Positions 43,530-52,354 are shown, numbered from the stretch's first letter. The stretch: DNA of 64,000 nucleotides from Pseudomonadota bacterium (GCA_023423695.1 JAFAFA010000013.1:124001-188000), one strand, 5' to 3'. Notes: generated by a model from the sequence alone, not told the origin. Translations and numbers: made by a program.

Positions 43530-44672
43530 ATGAAAGCGGTGGTGCGTCCGGTGGTGTTTGCGGCTGCGGTCGGAATGGCTGCACTGGCCGGCGGCGCGCT
43601 GGTCGCACCGGCCGATTCGGCGCTGGGCCGGGTCGGATCCGCGGTCGGGCTGGGCGCCACGCCCGCAGCGGCGGCGCTGCCGCTGGGCGCCGTCGGCGGC
43701 GGCACCATCGCCCCGATGCTGGAGCAGGTGACGCCGGCGGTGGTGAACATCTCGGTGCTGAGCCAGGCGCCCCAGGCGGAAAACCCGCTGCTGCGCGACC
43801 CCTTCTTCCGCCGCTTCTTCAACCTGCCGGACCAGATGCCGCAGGGCCGCCCGCAGGTCAGCGCCGGGTCCGGCGTGATCGTCGACGCCGCCAACGGCTA
43901 TGTCGTCACCAACAGCCATGTGGTGGAGAACGCACAGGAGATCGCGGTCACGCTGAAGGACCGCCGCCGCCTGCGCGCCAAGCTGATCGGACGCGACGCC
44001 GCCACCGACATCGCGCTGCTGCAGATCAAGGCGGAGAGCCTGACCGCCCTGCCGCTCGGCGACTCGGACCGCGCCAAGGTCGGCGATTTCGTCGTCGCCA
44101 TCGGCAACCCCTTCGGGCTGGGCCAGACCGTGACCTCCGGCATCGTCTCGGCGCTCGGCCGCAGCGGGCTGAAGATCGAGGGCTACGAGGACTTCATCCA
44201 GACCGACGCCTCGATCAACCCCGGCAATTCCGGCGGCGCGCTGGTCAATTTCCAGGGTGAGCTGATCGGCATCAACACCGCCATCATCGGCCCGGCCGGC
44301 GGGTCGGTCGGCATCGGCTTCGCCGTTCCGGTCAGCATCGTCCGCTCGGTGATGGAGCAGCTGCGCGAATATGGCGAGGTGCGGCGCGGCCGGCTGGGCG
44401 TCGCCATCCAGGACCTGACGCCCGATCTGGCGGAAAGCATGAACCTGATGGGTGACGAGGGCGCCCTGATCGCCAAGATCGAACGCGGATCGCCCGCCGA
44501 CAGCGGCGGCCTGCGCAGCGGCGATGTGGTGGTCGCTGTCGATGGGCGTCCCGTCCGCAGCGCCACCGACTTCCGCAATCGCATCGGTCTTCTGCGCGTC
44601 GGCACGCCGGTGCAGTTGACGGTGGTGCGCAACGGCGGGCAAAAGTCCTTGACCGTCCGCACCCAGCGCTGA
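43530..44672 (+). CDS. Do-type trypsin-like serine protease with one PDZ domain
   Basis: A 380-residue periplasmic or membrane-anchored HtrA-type protease. An N-terminal hydrophobic segment (~8-30) is followed by a trypsin-like domain with catalytic His130 (NSHVV), Asp160 (ATDIALL) and Ser234 (GNSGGAL), and one PDZ domain near 284-375 (GRLGVAIQDLTPDLAESM, RSGDVVVAVDGRPV). One PDZ makes it like DegS or short HtrA rather than DegP/DegQ, which have two. It may sense or degrade misfolded envelope proteins. The start at 43530 has AGGAAAGGAAG upstream. It is divergent from cheZ. Confidence 0.9.
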   Translation: MKAVVRPVVFAAAVGMAALAGGALVAPADSALGRVGSAVGLGATPAAAALPLGAVGGGTIAPMLEQVTPAVVNISVLSQAPQAENPLLRDPFFRRFFNLPDQMPQGRPQVSAGSGVIVDAANGYVVTNSHVVENAQEIAVTLKDRRRLRAKLIGRDAATDIALLQIKAESLTALPLGDSDRAKVGDFVVAIGNPFGLGQTVTSGIVSALGRSGLKIEGYEDFIQTDASINPGNSGGALVNFQGELIGINTAIIGPAGGSVGIGFAVPVSIVRSVMEQLREYGEVRRGRLGVAIQDLTPDLAESMNLMGDEGALIAKIERGSPADSGGLRSGDVVVAVDGRPVRSATDFRNRIGLLRVGTPVQLTVVRNGGQKSLTVRTQR

Positions 44673-44755
44673 GGTCCGGCAAGGAGATCTGGCAACGAGA
44701 TCGGGCAAGGCCCGGCGCCGGGTCGCGGACAGCACAGGAGCCACCCCGTACCGGC

Positions 44756-45526
44756 ATGATGCGTTCCAACCCACCCCGCCGCCCGGCCGCCCCGCCGGCA
44801 CCCTCGCCCGGCCGCAGCGCGGCCCAGCGCCAGCGCGAGATCGCGACGCTGCTGATGCGGCTCGACGCCATGCTGAAGCAGTCGGCGGAGTTGGCCCAGA
44901 CGGCGCGCGAGCGGGTGTCGGTCGGCGGGCTGGCCCGCTACCGCCGCTTCAGCCGGCGGGTGCGCGATTTCTTCGCGCTGGCGGCGCTGACCCAGGAACG
45001 GCTGGACGCCGCGCCGGAGGAGATGGAGGATCTGATCGATCCCATGACGACCGCGCTGGAGCGTCTGCACGCCCGCATGGTGGTCCAGTTCGTGGAGGGC
45101 AGCGCCGGCTTCTTCTCCAGCTTCGCCCGAGTGAAGGCCCTGCCCATCGGCACCCACGAGATGTGCGGGGTGGAACTGCGCGGCGTGCTGGAAATCCGCA
45201 AGTTCCTGGACGATCCGCTCTATGAGGGGGAGCGCGGGCAGGCCCTGCGCGCCGAGACCGACCGCATCGCCGCCCTGATCCGCCGGGTGATGGACCGCAT
45301 CCCGCCGCTGCCCGATTTCGGCGACGAACCCAGCATCGGCCCGCGCGGCACGCTGAACAGCCCGTTGAAGGGCCCCAACGCCCATTTGCCCCCCGGCCGC
45401 AGCGTCGCCCGGCCGGCCGCGCCCCGGCCCGCCGGCATGCCGCCCGCCGCGCCGCCGGCGCCGAACCCCAGCACCGAGGTCCGGTCGCTGAGCCTCGACC
45501 AGTTCGAGGATGACGAGGACGAGTGA
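44756..45526 (+). CDS. hypothetical protein with acidic tail
   Basis: A 256-residue soluble protein with a basic, Pro-rich N-terminus, a helical middle (ALTQERLDAAPEEMEDLIDP, ALERLHARMVVQFVEGSAGF) and a Pro/Ala-rich region before a strongly acidic C-terminus (DQFEDDEDE). No signal peptide, membrane segment or catalytic motif is evident. Its start is 84 bases after the protease gene on the same strand, so co-transcription is possible. The acidic tail resembles a binding peptide. I recognise no family; the long codon-consistent frame supports a real gene. Confidence 0.7.
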   Translation: MMRSNPPRRPAAPPAPSPGRSAAQRQREIATLLMRLDAMLKQSAELAQTARERVSVGGLARYRRFSRRVRDFFALAALTQERLDAAPEEMEDLIDPMTTALERLHARMVVQFVEGSAGFFSSFARVKALPIGTHEMCGVELRGVLEIRKFLDDPLYEGERGQALRAETDRIAALIRRVMDRIPPLPDFGDEPSIGPRGTLNSPLKGPNAHLPPGRSVARPAAPRPAGMPPAAPPAPNPSTEVRSLSLDQFEDDEDE

Positions 45527-45613
45527 GCGGCTGACCCTCCGGCCAGTGGGGCGGCCAAGGGGGCGGCCAAGGGGAGCAGGAGTACCGCCCCTCGGCCGCC
45601 CGCCGTCGATGCC

Positions 45614-45868
45614 TCAGCGGCGATGCTTCTTCCCGTCCTCTGCCGTCAGGGCGCCGACCGCGGCACCGGCGGCACCGCCCAGCAGCCCGCCATAGACCGC
45701 ACTGCCGCCACTGACCGCGCCGATGGCGGCACCGCCGGCCGCACCGATCGCTCCGCCGGTCAGGGCACGGTTCTCGCGGTGGTTCAGGTTCGAACAGCCG
45801 CCGAGCAGGGTTGCACCGATCAGCAGCGCCGTCGCCCCGGTGGTGAGTGTTCGCATGGTCGTCTTCAT
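45614..45868 (-). CDS. glycine-zipper lipoprotein
   Basis: An 84-residue lipoprotein: signal segment with lipobox LGGC (Cys25), then alternating Gly/Ala-rich repeats GGAIGAAGGAAIGAVSGGSA and GGLLGGAAGAAVGALTA, the glycine-zipper pattern of outer-membrane proteins such as SlyB/OmpA-associated lipoproteins. The basic tail KKHRR ends the protein. AGGAAGAG precedes the start at 45868. It should be attached to the outer membrane and may help envelope integrity under stress; no partner is adjacent. Confidence 0.8.
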   Translation of the reverse strand: MKTTMRTLTTGATALLIGATLLGGCSNLNHRENRALTGGAIGAAGGAAIGAVSGGSAVYGGLLGGAAGAAVGALTAEDGKKHRR

Positions 45869-46298
45869 CGCTCTCTTCCTTCAAACACAGGCGTGGCCGT
45901 CGTGTGCCTCGGTGGGCATCCGTACGGCCATGCTTATGTTTGGTGAGTGCGCCCGTCGGATGCTGTGACCATTTCGGGGTAACGGAACTACCCACCTGGG
46001 GCGTTCTCACCCCTTTGTGCGTAAAAAATTTACAAAGACTTTAGGTAGCGGGAGGAAAGAAATCAGTAAACAAAAACATAATTTTTGTCCATCTTCAGAT
46101 TATGGTTACTAAAACGTGTGGTAAGGCCATTTTAGTCATTCACGCCCGTTTACAAATAATTACAATTTTTTGAATGAAATTCTGCCGTGGATTGGCTAGG
46201 ACATTGCTTACCCTATGAAGCATCGTGCCCAGGGGAAGACGGAGGTCGGCCGCCTGCACTGACGGAGCGACGAAGGGCCGGCACAGGGAAGAGGTGAG
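45869..46298. other. AT-rich intergenic island
   Basis: 430 bases without a supported gene. Positions ~46015-46200 are strongly AT-rich compared with the window, with many A/T runs and an imperfect palindrome around TTTGTGCGTAAAAAATTTAC (46012-46037). The only short frame, 46102-46173, lacks a ribosome-binding site. This may be an IHF- or nucleoid-protein-binding region, an origin-like or promoter region for the gene at 46299, or horizontally acquired DNA; none is established. Confidence 0.5.
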
Positions 46299-46604
46299 AT
46301 GACCTTCAGCGACAGACGGTATGGCGACCGCCATCCATCCGACCACGGCCGGTCCCCCGCACACATTTGTCCCCAGGCGTTGGAACAGGCATCTTGCCCG
46401 CCCTCCCAGCGGCCGATGGGCCGGATCATCGAAATGGCGTTCAGCGGCCTGTGGGTGATCAAGCGGCAGGGCGCACTGACGGAGGTCGGCGGCCGTCTCT
46501 ACTGGTCCGACCGCCCGTCGCTGGAGCGGGCGGCGGCCCAGGCCGGCATTCCGCTGTCGGACGTCGTGGTCCATACCGGACGCCTCGACGCCGACTCCCG
46601 ATAG
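46299..46604 (+). CDS. small protein, unknown function
   Basis: A 101-residue protein beginning MTFSDRRYGDRHPSDHGRSP with a hydrophobic/basic middle (IIEMAFSGLWVIKRQGALTE) and tail VVVHTGRLDADSR. GAGGTGAG lies just upstream of the ATG. No signal peptide. It sits downstream of the AT-rich island and upstream of another small gene on the same strand. No family is recognised; coding potential is moderate. Confidence 0.5.
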   Translation: MTFSDRRYGDRHPSDHGRSPAHICPQALEQASCPPSQRPMGRIIEMAFSGLWVIKRQGALTEVGGRLYWSDRPSLERAAAQAGIPLSDVVVHTGRLDADSR

Positions 46605-46743
46605 GGGGACGGGCTCCACCCCTTCCGGGGGATGGAACCGCGACGAAGGGACAGTTGCACGGGCAGGGGGCCTCTTCCAATATCCGGAGCACGGACAAAC
46701 ATTCTGGTATGGACTGTCCACAATCTCCGTTTCATTGGGGCCC

Positions 46744-46947
46744 ATGGAAGACATCGACCGCCAAAGAACGCTGGATTATTTCGAACGGCTGGGGAAAGAG
46801 CGCGTGCGCCTTTACACCGCCATCAATTGCGAGCGTTTTCTCGGCGACTGGCAGGTCCGCGAGTTGGCGGACGAATGGCTCGATGCCAAGAATGCGGAAG
46901 ACACGCCGCGGCCGCTGTGGCGGCGGCTGCTCTCCGACCGCCGCTGA
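46744..46947 (+). CDS. small charged protein, unknown function
   Basis: A 67-residue hydrophilic protein beginning MEDIDRQRTLDYFERLGKER, with a Trp-containing middle (CERFLGDWQVRELADEWLDA) and a basic tail (PLWRRLLSDRR). A TTG at 46735 is an alternative start. The Shine-Dalgarno is weak (GGGG only). It is convergent with mtnA, whose stop lies 27 bases downstream. Function unknown; helix-rich composition is all that can be seen. Confidence 0.5.
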   Translation: MEDIDRQRTLDYFERLGKERVRLYTAINCERFLGDWQVRELADEWLDAKNAEDTPRPLWRRLLSDRR

Positions 46948-46973
46948 CGCTTCCCCTATCTTCCCTGTCCGGC

Positions 46974-48065
46974 CTACCCCCGTTCCGGAAACAGCCCGCG
47001 CAGCCCGTCGCGCGACGCGGCGCAGACGCCGCGTTCGGTGATCAGGCCGGTCACCAACCGCGCCGGCGTCACGTCGAAGGCGTAATTGGCGACCGGACTG
47101 CCGTCGGGGGTGACGCGCACCGTCTCGATCCGCCCGTCGGCGGTGCGGCCGGTCAGTTCGCTGACCTCGCGTCCGTCACGCTCCTCGATGGGGATCTCCC
47201 GCACGCCGTCGGCGATGGTCCAGTCGATGGTCGGCGACGGCAGCCCGACATAGAAGGGAACGCCGTTGTCGTGGGCGGCCAGCGCCTTCAGGTAGGTGCC
47301 GATCTTGTTGCAGACGTCGCCGGTCGCCGTGGTGCGGTCGGTGCCGACGATGCACAGATCGACCTTGCCGTGCTGCATAAGGTGGCCACCCACATTGTCG
47401 GCGATGACGGTGTGGGGGACGCCGTGGTGCTTCAGCTCCCAGGCGGTCAGGCTGGCGCCCTGGTTGCGCGGGCGCGTCTCGTCCACCCAGACATGCAGCG
47501 GGATGCCCTGCTCGAAGGCGGCATAGACCGGGGCCAGCGCCGTGCCCCAATCGACCGTGGCGAGCCAGCCGGCATTGCAGTGGGTCAGCACGTTGACCGG
47601 CTCTCCCGGCGTCTTGCGCTCCGCCGCAGCGCGGATCAATGCTGCGCCATGCAGGCCGATGGAGCGGTTGATCTCCACATCCTCGTCGGCGATGGCCGCC
47701 GCTTCCGCCTCGGCAGCGGCAACGCGCTGCAACTCGGGGAGCGGCGCCAGCAGGCCGCGCATGCGCTCCAGCGCCCAGCGCAGGTTGACCGCGGTCGGCC
47801 GGGTCGCCAGCAGGGTGGTGCAGGCGCGCTCCAGCCCCCGGTCGCTCGCATCCTCGCGCAGGGCCAGCGCCACGCCATAGGCCGCGGCGGCCCCGATCAG
47901 GGGAGCGCCGCGCACCAGCATGGCGCGGATGGCGTGGGCGGCCTCCTCAAGGCTGGTCAGCCTGACGACGGCGAAATCATGCGGCAGCCGGGTCTGGTCG
48001 ATGATGGCGACGGTTCCCCCGCCTTCCGGCCAGATGGTGCGATAGGCCGTCCCGTCGATCCGCAT
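46974..48065 (-). CDS. mtnA: S-methyl-5-thioribose-1-phosphate isomerase
   Basis: A 363-residue enzyme of the methionine salvage pathway, converting methylthioribose 1-phosphate to methylthioribulose 1-phosphate. The catalytic residues are Cys163 (THCNAG) and Asp243 (IVGTDRTTATGD), matching Bacillus Cys160 and Asp240; the RGAP substrate motif is at 52-55. Length fits the eIF2B-related MtnA family (about 340-370). No other mtn gene is adjacent. A hairpin whose loop complements the Shine-Dalgarno lies in the leader, which suggests translational control; this is inference. Confidence 0.94.
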   Translation of the reverse strand: MRIDGTAYRTIWPEGGGTVAIIDQTRLPHDFAVVRLTSLEEAAHAIRAMLVRGAPLIGAAAAYGVALALREDASDRGLERACTTLLATRPTAVNLRWALERMRGLLAPLPELQRVAAAEAEAAAIADEDVEINRSIGLHGAALIRAAAERKTPGEPVNVLTHCNAGWLATVDWGTALAPVYAAFEQGIPLHVWVDETRPRNQGASLTAWELKHHGVPHTVIADNVGGHLMQHGKVDLCIVGTDRTTATGDVCNKIGTYLKALAAHDNGVPFYVGLPSPTIDWTIADGVREIPIEERDGREVSELTGRTADGRIETVRVTPDGSPVANYAFDVTPARLVTGLITERGVCAASRDGLRGLFPERG

Positions 48066-48070
48066 AACAC

Positions 48071-48122
48071 CATCCTCCAGCTACCTGCCATTACACCCGA
48101 CAAAGCAGGATGACTTTGTCGG
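48071..48122 (-). promoter_or_regulatory. candidate translational-control hairpin in the mtnA leader
   Basis: On the mtnA strand CCGACAAAG (48122-48114) pairs with CTTTGTCGG (48105-48097) around an 8-base loop TCATCCTG. CATCCT of the loop is complementary to AGGATG at 48076-48071, which overlaps the mtnA Shine-Dalgarno (GGAGG at 48078-48074, eight bases before the ATG). The loop could thus sequester the ribosome-binding site as a pseudoknot. The hairpin is 9 base pairs, unbroken. Fold drawn by eye; conservation was not checked. Confidence 0.45.
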
Positions 48123-48221
48123 CACCTCACAATAGGTGGTGGCCCCTGCCGCTTCAACACGGGTAGCGTTCGGCGGAACCGTCACCCGCCGGACGGTGTT
48201 ACCGTTTCCGGCCAAGCATGA

Positions 48222-49883
48222 ATGGCCGCACCCCACATGGTTTCCGACACGATGCCGTTGCGCGCGCTGCGTTCCCAATCCTCCCCGCTTTACCGGCTGC
48301 CCGGTTCGGCGCTCGTCCTGATCGCCTGCACGGCGGCCGTTCTGCTGACCGTCGGGCTGTCGGCCGTCTTCGCCTGGCGCGACCGCAACGAGGCGGTGCA
48401 ACAGGCGACCGGAGTCGCCGGCAACATCGGACTGCTGGCGGCGGAGCATGCCTCCCGGCTGATCGAGACGGGCGACCTGCTGCTGACCCAGACGGCGACT
48501 CTGGCCGGCGCGGCTGGCACGCCGCTGCCCGACGACCAGGCAACGCGTGACCGCATGGCCCTGCTGGCGGCCAGCGCCCCCCACATGGTGGGACTGGAGA
48601 TCCGAGATGCGTCCGGCGCCCTGCGCCTGTCCAGCCTGCCGGACGCGCCTGCCGGCGCCACACCGGCATTGCGGCCCGACGGCCGGGCCATCGGCGACGG
48701 CCGGATGGGCGGCCGGGCGGTGGTCACGCTGGCACAGCCGCTTCCCGGCAACACGCCGCGCGGCTGGGCGGTCGCCGGACTGGACGCCCGCGCCTTCCGC
48801 GACGTCTACCGCGCGCTCGACGTCGGCTATGGCCACAGCATCTCCATCCTGAAGCCGGACGGCACGCCGCTTCTGCGCGAGCCGGAGGGCGGCGGCACCA
48901 TGGGCGGGAGCAAGGGCGACGACGATACGGCCAGCCATGCCGACGACATCACCGTGACCCGCCCGGTCGGCGACACCGGCCTGTCGGCCGTGGTGACCAT
49001 CGCCACCGGCAGCGTCCTGCAGCGCTGGTCGGAGCGGCTGTGGATCTACGCGGCCTTCGCCGCGGCGGCCTGCGCCACGGTCGCGGTGATCGGCGCGCTC
49101 GCCATCCAGCGCGCCCGGCGCGAGCGCGAGGCGGAGGACGCCCTTCAGCACGCCTACGACACGCTGGAGGAGCATGTCCATCAGCGCACCGCCCAGCTGG
49201 AGCGCGCCAATGCCCAGCTGGAAGCCGCGGTGACCGACAAGGAGGTGCTGCTGAAGGAGGTCCAGCACCGGGTGAAGAACAACCTTCAGGTCATCTGCAG
49301 CCTGTTGCGCCTGCAGGCGGCCCGCATCGACGAGCAGGCCCGCCGCGGCTTCGACGAAAGCCTGCGCCGCATCCAGACCATGAGCCTGCTGCACGAGCTG
49401 CTCCACCGGTCGGACGAGCCGGCCCACATCAACTTCGCCGATGCGTTGCGCCAGATGTGCGACGGACTGGTCCGGTCCGACAACCCGACCGCCGCCCGGC
49501 TGGAGCTGGAAACGGAGGACTGGATCGTCGATGCCGACCGCGCCACGCCGCTGGCCATCGCCACCAGCGAGTTGGTGTCGAACGCGCTGCTGCACGCCTT
49601 TCCGCACGGCCATCCCGGCACCGTGCGCGTGATGCTGGAGCGCGAAGAAAACGGAATGCGGCTGATCGTGCGCGACAACGGGGTCGGCCTCCCCGCCGGC
49701 ATGCCGAGCCAGCACAAGCGCCCCGGCCGCGGCGGCTCCAGCAGCGGCCTGGGCCTCAACCTGGTGCAGGCCCTGTCGCATCAGGCCGGCGCCACCCTGA
49801 AGATCGAGCGCGACGGCGGCACCATCTTCACCCTGACCATCCCCAACCTGCCGGTCCGCCAGCAGGCCAGGAACGCGGCGTAA
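48222..49883 (+). CDS. HisKA_2-type sensor histidine kinase
   Basis: A 553-residue inner-membrane kinase: TM1 at ~30-51, an extracytoplasmic Cache-like domain (~53-270), TM2 at ~274-296, a coiled coil (~297-342), then HisKA_2 with phospho-acceptor His349 (LLKEVQHRVKNNLQVICSLL) and an ATPase domain with N-box (IATSELVSNALLHAF) and G-box (RDNGVGLPAGM). It shares design and the H-R-x-K-N signature with the kinase at 37011. No response regulator is adjacent. Starts at 48237 and 48252 are alternatives; none has a good Shine-Dalgarno. Confidence 0.9.
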   Translation: MAAPHMVSDTMPLRALRSQSSPLYRLPGSALVLIACTAAVLLTVGLSAVFAWRDRNEAVQQATGVAGNIGLLAAEHASRLIETGDLLLTQTATLAGAAGTPLPDDQATRDRMALLAASAPHMVGLEIRDASGALRLSSLPDAPAGATPALRPDGRAIGDGRMGGRAVVTLAQPLPGNTPRGWAVAGLDARAFRDVYRALDVGYGHSISILKPDGTPLLREPEGGGTMGGSKGDDDTASHADDITVTRPVGDTGLSAVVTIATGSVLQRWSERLWIYAAFAAAACATVAVIGALAIQRARREREAEDALQHAYDTLEEHVHQRTAQLERANAQLEAAVTDKEVLLKEVQHRVKNNLQVICSLLRLQAARIDEQARRGFDESLRRIQTMSLLHELLHRSDEPAHINFADALRQMCDGLVRSDNPTAARLELETEDWIVDADRATPLAIATSELVSNALLHAFPHGHPGTVRVMLEREENGMRLIVRDNGVGLPAGMPSQHKRPGRGGSSSGLGLNLVQALSHQAGATLKIERDGGTIFTLTIPNLPVRQQARNAA

Positions 49884-49902
49884 GCAGTCGGCCGGGCCGA
49901 AA

Positions 49903-49945
49903 CGGAAAGGGCCTCCCCATCCGATGGACGGGGAGGCCCTTTCCG
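49903..49945. terminator. bidirectional terminator
   Basis: Perfect 16-base arms CGGAAAGGGCCTCCCC and GGGGAGGCCCTTTCCG around an 11-base loop, followed by TTCG on the right and TTTCGG on the left strand. It lies between the kinase stop and the dps stop, so it can serve both convergent genes. Confidence 0.8.
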
Positions 49946-49977
49946 TTCGAGCATGCGCCGGGAAGCCGCTCCCGCGG

Positions 49978-50445
49978 CTACTCCAGCATGCTGCGCAGCA
50001 TCCAGGCGGTCTTGTCGTGGATCTGCAGGCGCTGGGTCAGCAGGTCGGCGGTCGGCTCATCGCTGCCCTGCTCGGCCGCCGGGAAGACGCTGCGGATGGT
50101 GCGGGCGGCGGCCTCGTGGCCTTCGACCAGCTGGCGGATCATGTCGTTCGCCTTCGGAACGCCCACTTCCTCCTTGATCGAGGCCAGTTCCGCGAACTGC
50201 GAGAAGCTGCCCGGCGCCGGGTAGCCCAGGGCGCGGATGCGCTCCGCGATCTCGTCCAGCGCGGTCCACAGCTCCGTGTACTGGGTCATGAACATGGTGT
50301 GGAGCGTGTTGAACATCGGCCCGGTGACGTTCCAGTGGAACGAATGGGTCTTGATGTAGAGCGCGAAGGTGTCGGCCAGAACCTTGTTCAGCCCTTCGGC
50401 GATGGATTTGCGGTCTGCGTCCGAGATCCCGATGTCGATCTTCAT
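49978..50445 (-). CDS. dps: Dps/ferritin-like DNA-binding starvation protein
   Basis: A 155-residue ferritin-like protein: HSFHWNVTGPMFNTLHTMFM carries the ferroxidase His and Asp/Glu residues of the Dps interface (H-x3-W-N-V), and WTALDEIAERIRALGYPAPGS supplies the partner Asp and Glu. Dps forms a dodecamer that stores iron and shields DNA from hydrogen peroxide during starvation. The start at 50445 (MKIDIG) has AAGGA upstream; the frame extends to 50517 without family similarity. A terminator shared with the kinase follows. Confidence 0.94.
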   Translation of the reverse strand: MKIDIGISDADRKSIAEGLNKVLADTFALYIKTHSFHWNVTGPMFNTLHTMFMTQYTELWTALDEIAERIRALGYPAPGSFSQFAELASIKEEVGVPKANDMIRQLVEGHEAAARTIRSVFPAAEQGSDEPTADLLTQRLQIHDKTAWMLRSMLE

Positions 50446-50641
50446 GTTTCGATCCTTCTTGTTGGGTCCTGCATCATACCCCGGCATCGGCACGGCCGTC
50501 ACCGGCCACCACCCCACCGTCCCGGCACATCAGCTTGGGCGCGGGAGAATGGTTTCAAGACTGATGCGACCAAACTTCGCGGTCGAATCTCGCGGATGGC
50601 AGGGCAGACCAACGCAACGTGAATGACGGGACCGGTGCTCC

Positions 50642-52354
50642 TCACCCTGCCCGCAGCCGCCCGATGAAGTGCTTCACCTCGCGGCTCAGCGTCACCGCCT
50701 GCCCGTCGAGCAGTTCCGCCGCACGCAGGACCTCGCCGGCGGCGGTGCCGGTCTCCCCGGCGCTGGCGGAGACGGTGGCGATGGTGCGGGACACGTCGTT
50801 GGTGCCGGCGGCGGCTTCCTGAACGTTGCGGGTGATTTCCCCGGTGGCGGCGGCCTGCTGCTCCATGGCGCCGGCGATGGAACCGACAATCTCGTCGATG
50901 CCGACCACCGTCTCCCCCACCCCCCGGATGGCGGTGACGGCGGCGCCGGTCACCTGCTGCATGGCGGCGATCTGGGTGCCGATGTCCTCGGTGGCCTTGG
51001 CCGTCTGGTTGGCGAGGTTCTTCACCTCGCTCGCCACCACGGCGAATCCTTTGCCGGCCTCCCCTGCCCGCGCCGCCTCGATGGTCGCGTTCAACGCCAG
51101 CAGGTTGGTCTGCGCCGCGATGGAGTTGATCAGGCCGACGATCTCGCCGATGCGGTGGGCGGCGTCGGACAGGCCGACGACATGGCCGTTGGTCTCTTCC
51201 ACCGCCCGCACGGCGCCGCGCACCATATCGAAGGAGCGGCGGACCTGGGCACCGATCTCGGCGATGGAGGCCGACATCTCCTCCGTCGCGGCGGCGGCGG
51301 TCTGGACGCTGGATCCCGCCTGGGCGCTGGCAGCGGCGACGGTGGCGGCCTGCCGGGTGGCGCTGTCGGCGCGCTCCAGCATGCCGGCGGCGTTGCTGCG
51401 CACCTGATGGGCGCCGGCCCCCACCTGCTGGACCACCTCCGACACGCGAGCTTCGAACAGGTCGGCCAGTTCCTGGATGGCGCGATGCTTCTCCGCCTCG
51501 GCCTCCGCCTTCTGGCGCTGCTGGTCGGCGGTCAGCCGCTCCACCTCGCGGGCATTGGTCTGGAACACCTGCAGCGCGCGGGCCATGGCGCCGATCTCGT
51601 TGCGCATCCAGCCTCCCTCGACCACGCCGTCCAGCCGGCCGGCGGCGAGATCCGTGGTGGTGTGCGAGAGTTGCTGCAACGGCTGGGTGATGGAGCGGGC
51701 GAGCAGCAGCCCGGCCGCCATCATGGCCAGCAGCAGCCCGCCCATCACCAGCGCGAAGTCGCGCCGCGCCGCGGCGGTGGCGTCGCGGGTGGCCTGGGTC
51801 GCGGCGGCGGTGGACTGGCCGATTGCGGCCTGCGTCTCCATCACCTTGGCGGTCAGTGCGGCGAACTGGGCGTCGGTGTGGGCCATCATCGGGATGCCGA
51901 TCAGGCGGTCGATCGCCGCCATCTGGTTCATCTCGTCCACCGCCTTGGCATAAGCGCCGAGCCGGGCCGACACCTCGTCCAGCATCGCGCGCTCCGCCTC
52001 GGCCAGCGGCAGGGCGCGCAACTCCGCGATCGCGGTGCGCGCCTTGCCCAGGTTGGCGGCGATGGCGTCGCGCATGGCCTGGAGCTTCGCCTCCTCGATG
52101 CCGGACCCGGACAGGGCCAGATGGCGCGACACGTCGCTGTGGATGACATAGGCGATGGCGACCAGCCGGTCGATGCGGCCCAGCCGCTCCGCCGCCTCGC
52201 CATGGATGCCGTCCACGGCGCCGAGCGCCCGTTCCGACTCGCGGTCGGCCAGAACCAGGGCCGCCACCGTCAGGACGATCCCCATCAGGGGCGCCGCGAA
52301 CACCCGGCCCGCCACCGACAGGCCCGACAGACGCGCAAAGACACCGCCGCTCAT
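50642..52354 (-). CDS. methyl-accepting chemotaxis protein
   Basis: About 570 residues. TM1 near 15-35 (AAPLMGIVLTVAALVLAD), a four-helix-bundle ligand-binding domain (~40-190), TM2 near 190-215, HAMP (~215-265), and a coiled-coil signalling domain with the invariant hairpin tip IVGLINSIAAQTNLLALNAT and EVKNLANQTAKATEDI. The tip interacts with CheA and CheW. It senses an unknown ligand. The C-terminal tail lacks a CheR-type pentapeptide, unlike the left-edge fragment. The start at 52354 has GGGGGA six bases upstream; an ATG at 52360 is an alternative. A secreted Cache protein gene is upstream on the same strand. Confidence 0.93.
   Translation of the reverse strand: MSGGVFARLSGLSVAGRVFAAPLMGIVLTVAALVLADRESERALGAVDGIHGEAAERLGRIDRLVAIAYVIHSDVSRHLALSGSGIEEAKLQAMRDAIAANLGKARTAIAELRALPLAEAERAMLDEVSARLGAYAKAVDEMNQMAAIDRLIGIPMMAHTDAQFAALTAKVMETQAAIGQSTAAATQATRDATAAARRDFALVMGGLLLAMMAAGLLLARSITQPLQQLSHTTTDLAAGRLDGVVEGGWMRNEIGAMARALQVFQTNAREVERLTADQQRQKAEAEAEKHRAIQELADLFEARVSEVVQQVGAGAHQVRSNAAGMLERADSATRQAATVAAASAQAGSSVQTAAAATEEMSASIAEIGAQVRRSFDMVRGAVRAVEETNGHVVGLSDAAHRIGEIVGLINSIAAQTNLLALNATIEAARAGEAGKGFAVVASEVKNLANQTAKATEDIGTQIAAMQQVTGAAVTAIRGVGETVVGIDEIVGSIAGAMEQQAAATGEITRNVQEAAAGTNDVSRTIATVSASAGETGTAAGEVLRAAELLDGQAVTLSREVKHFIGRLRAG

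Noticed and set aside
46102..46173. 23-codon frame in the AT-rich island
   Set aside because: No ribosome-binding site, and composition matches the AT-rich background; likely chance.
48066..48180. Known SAM-II or SAM/SAH riboswitch upstream of mtnA
   Set aside because: The sequence does not show the conserved cores of these classes as I know them; it is reported instead as an unclassified hairpin leader.
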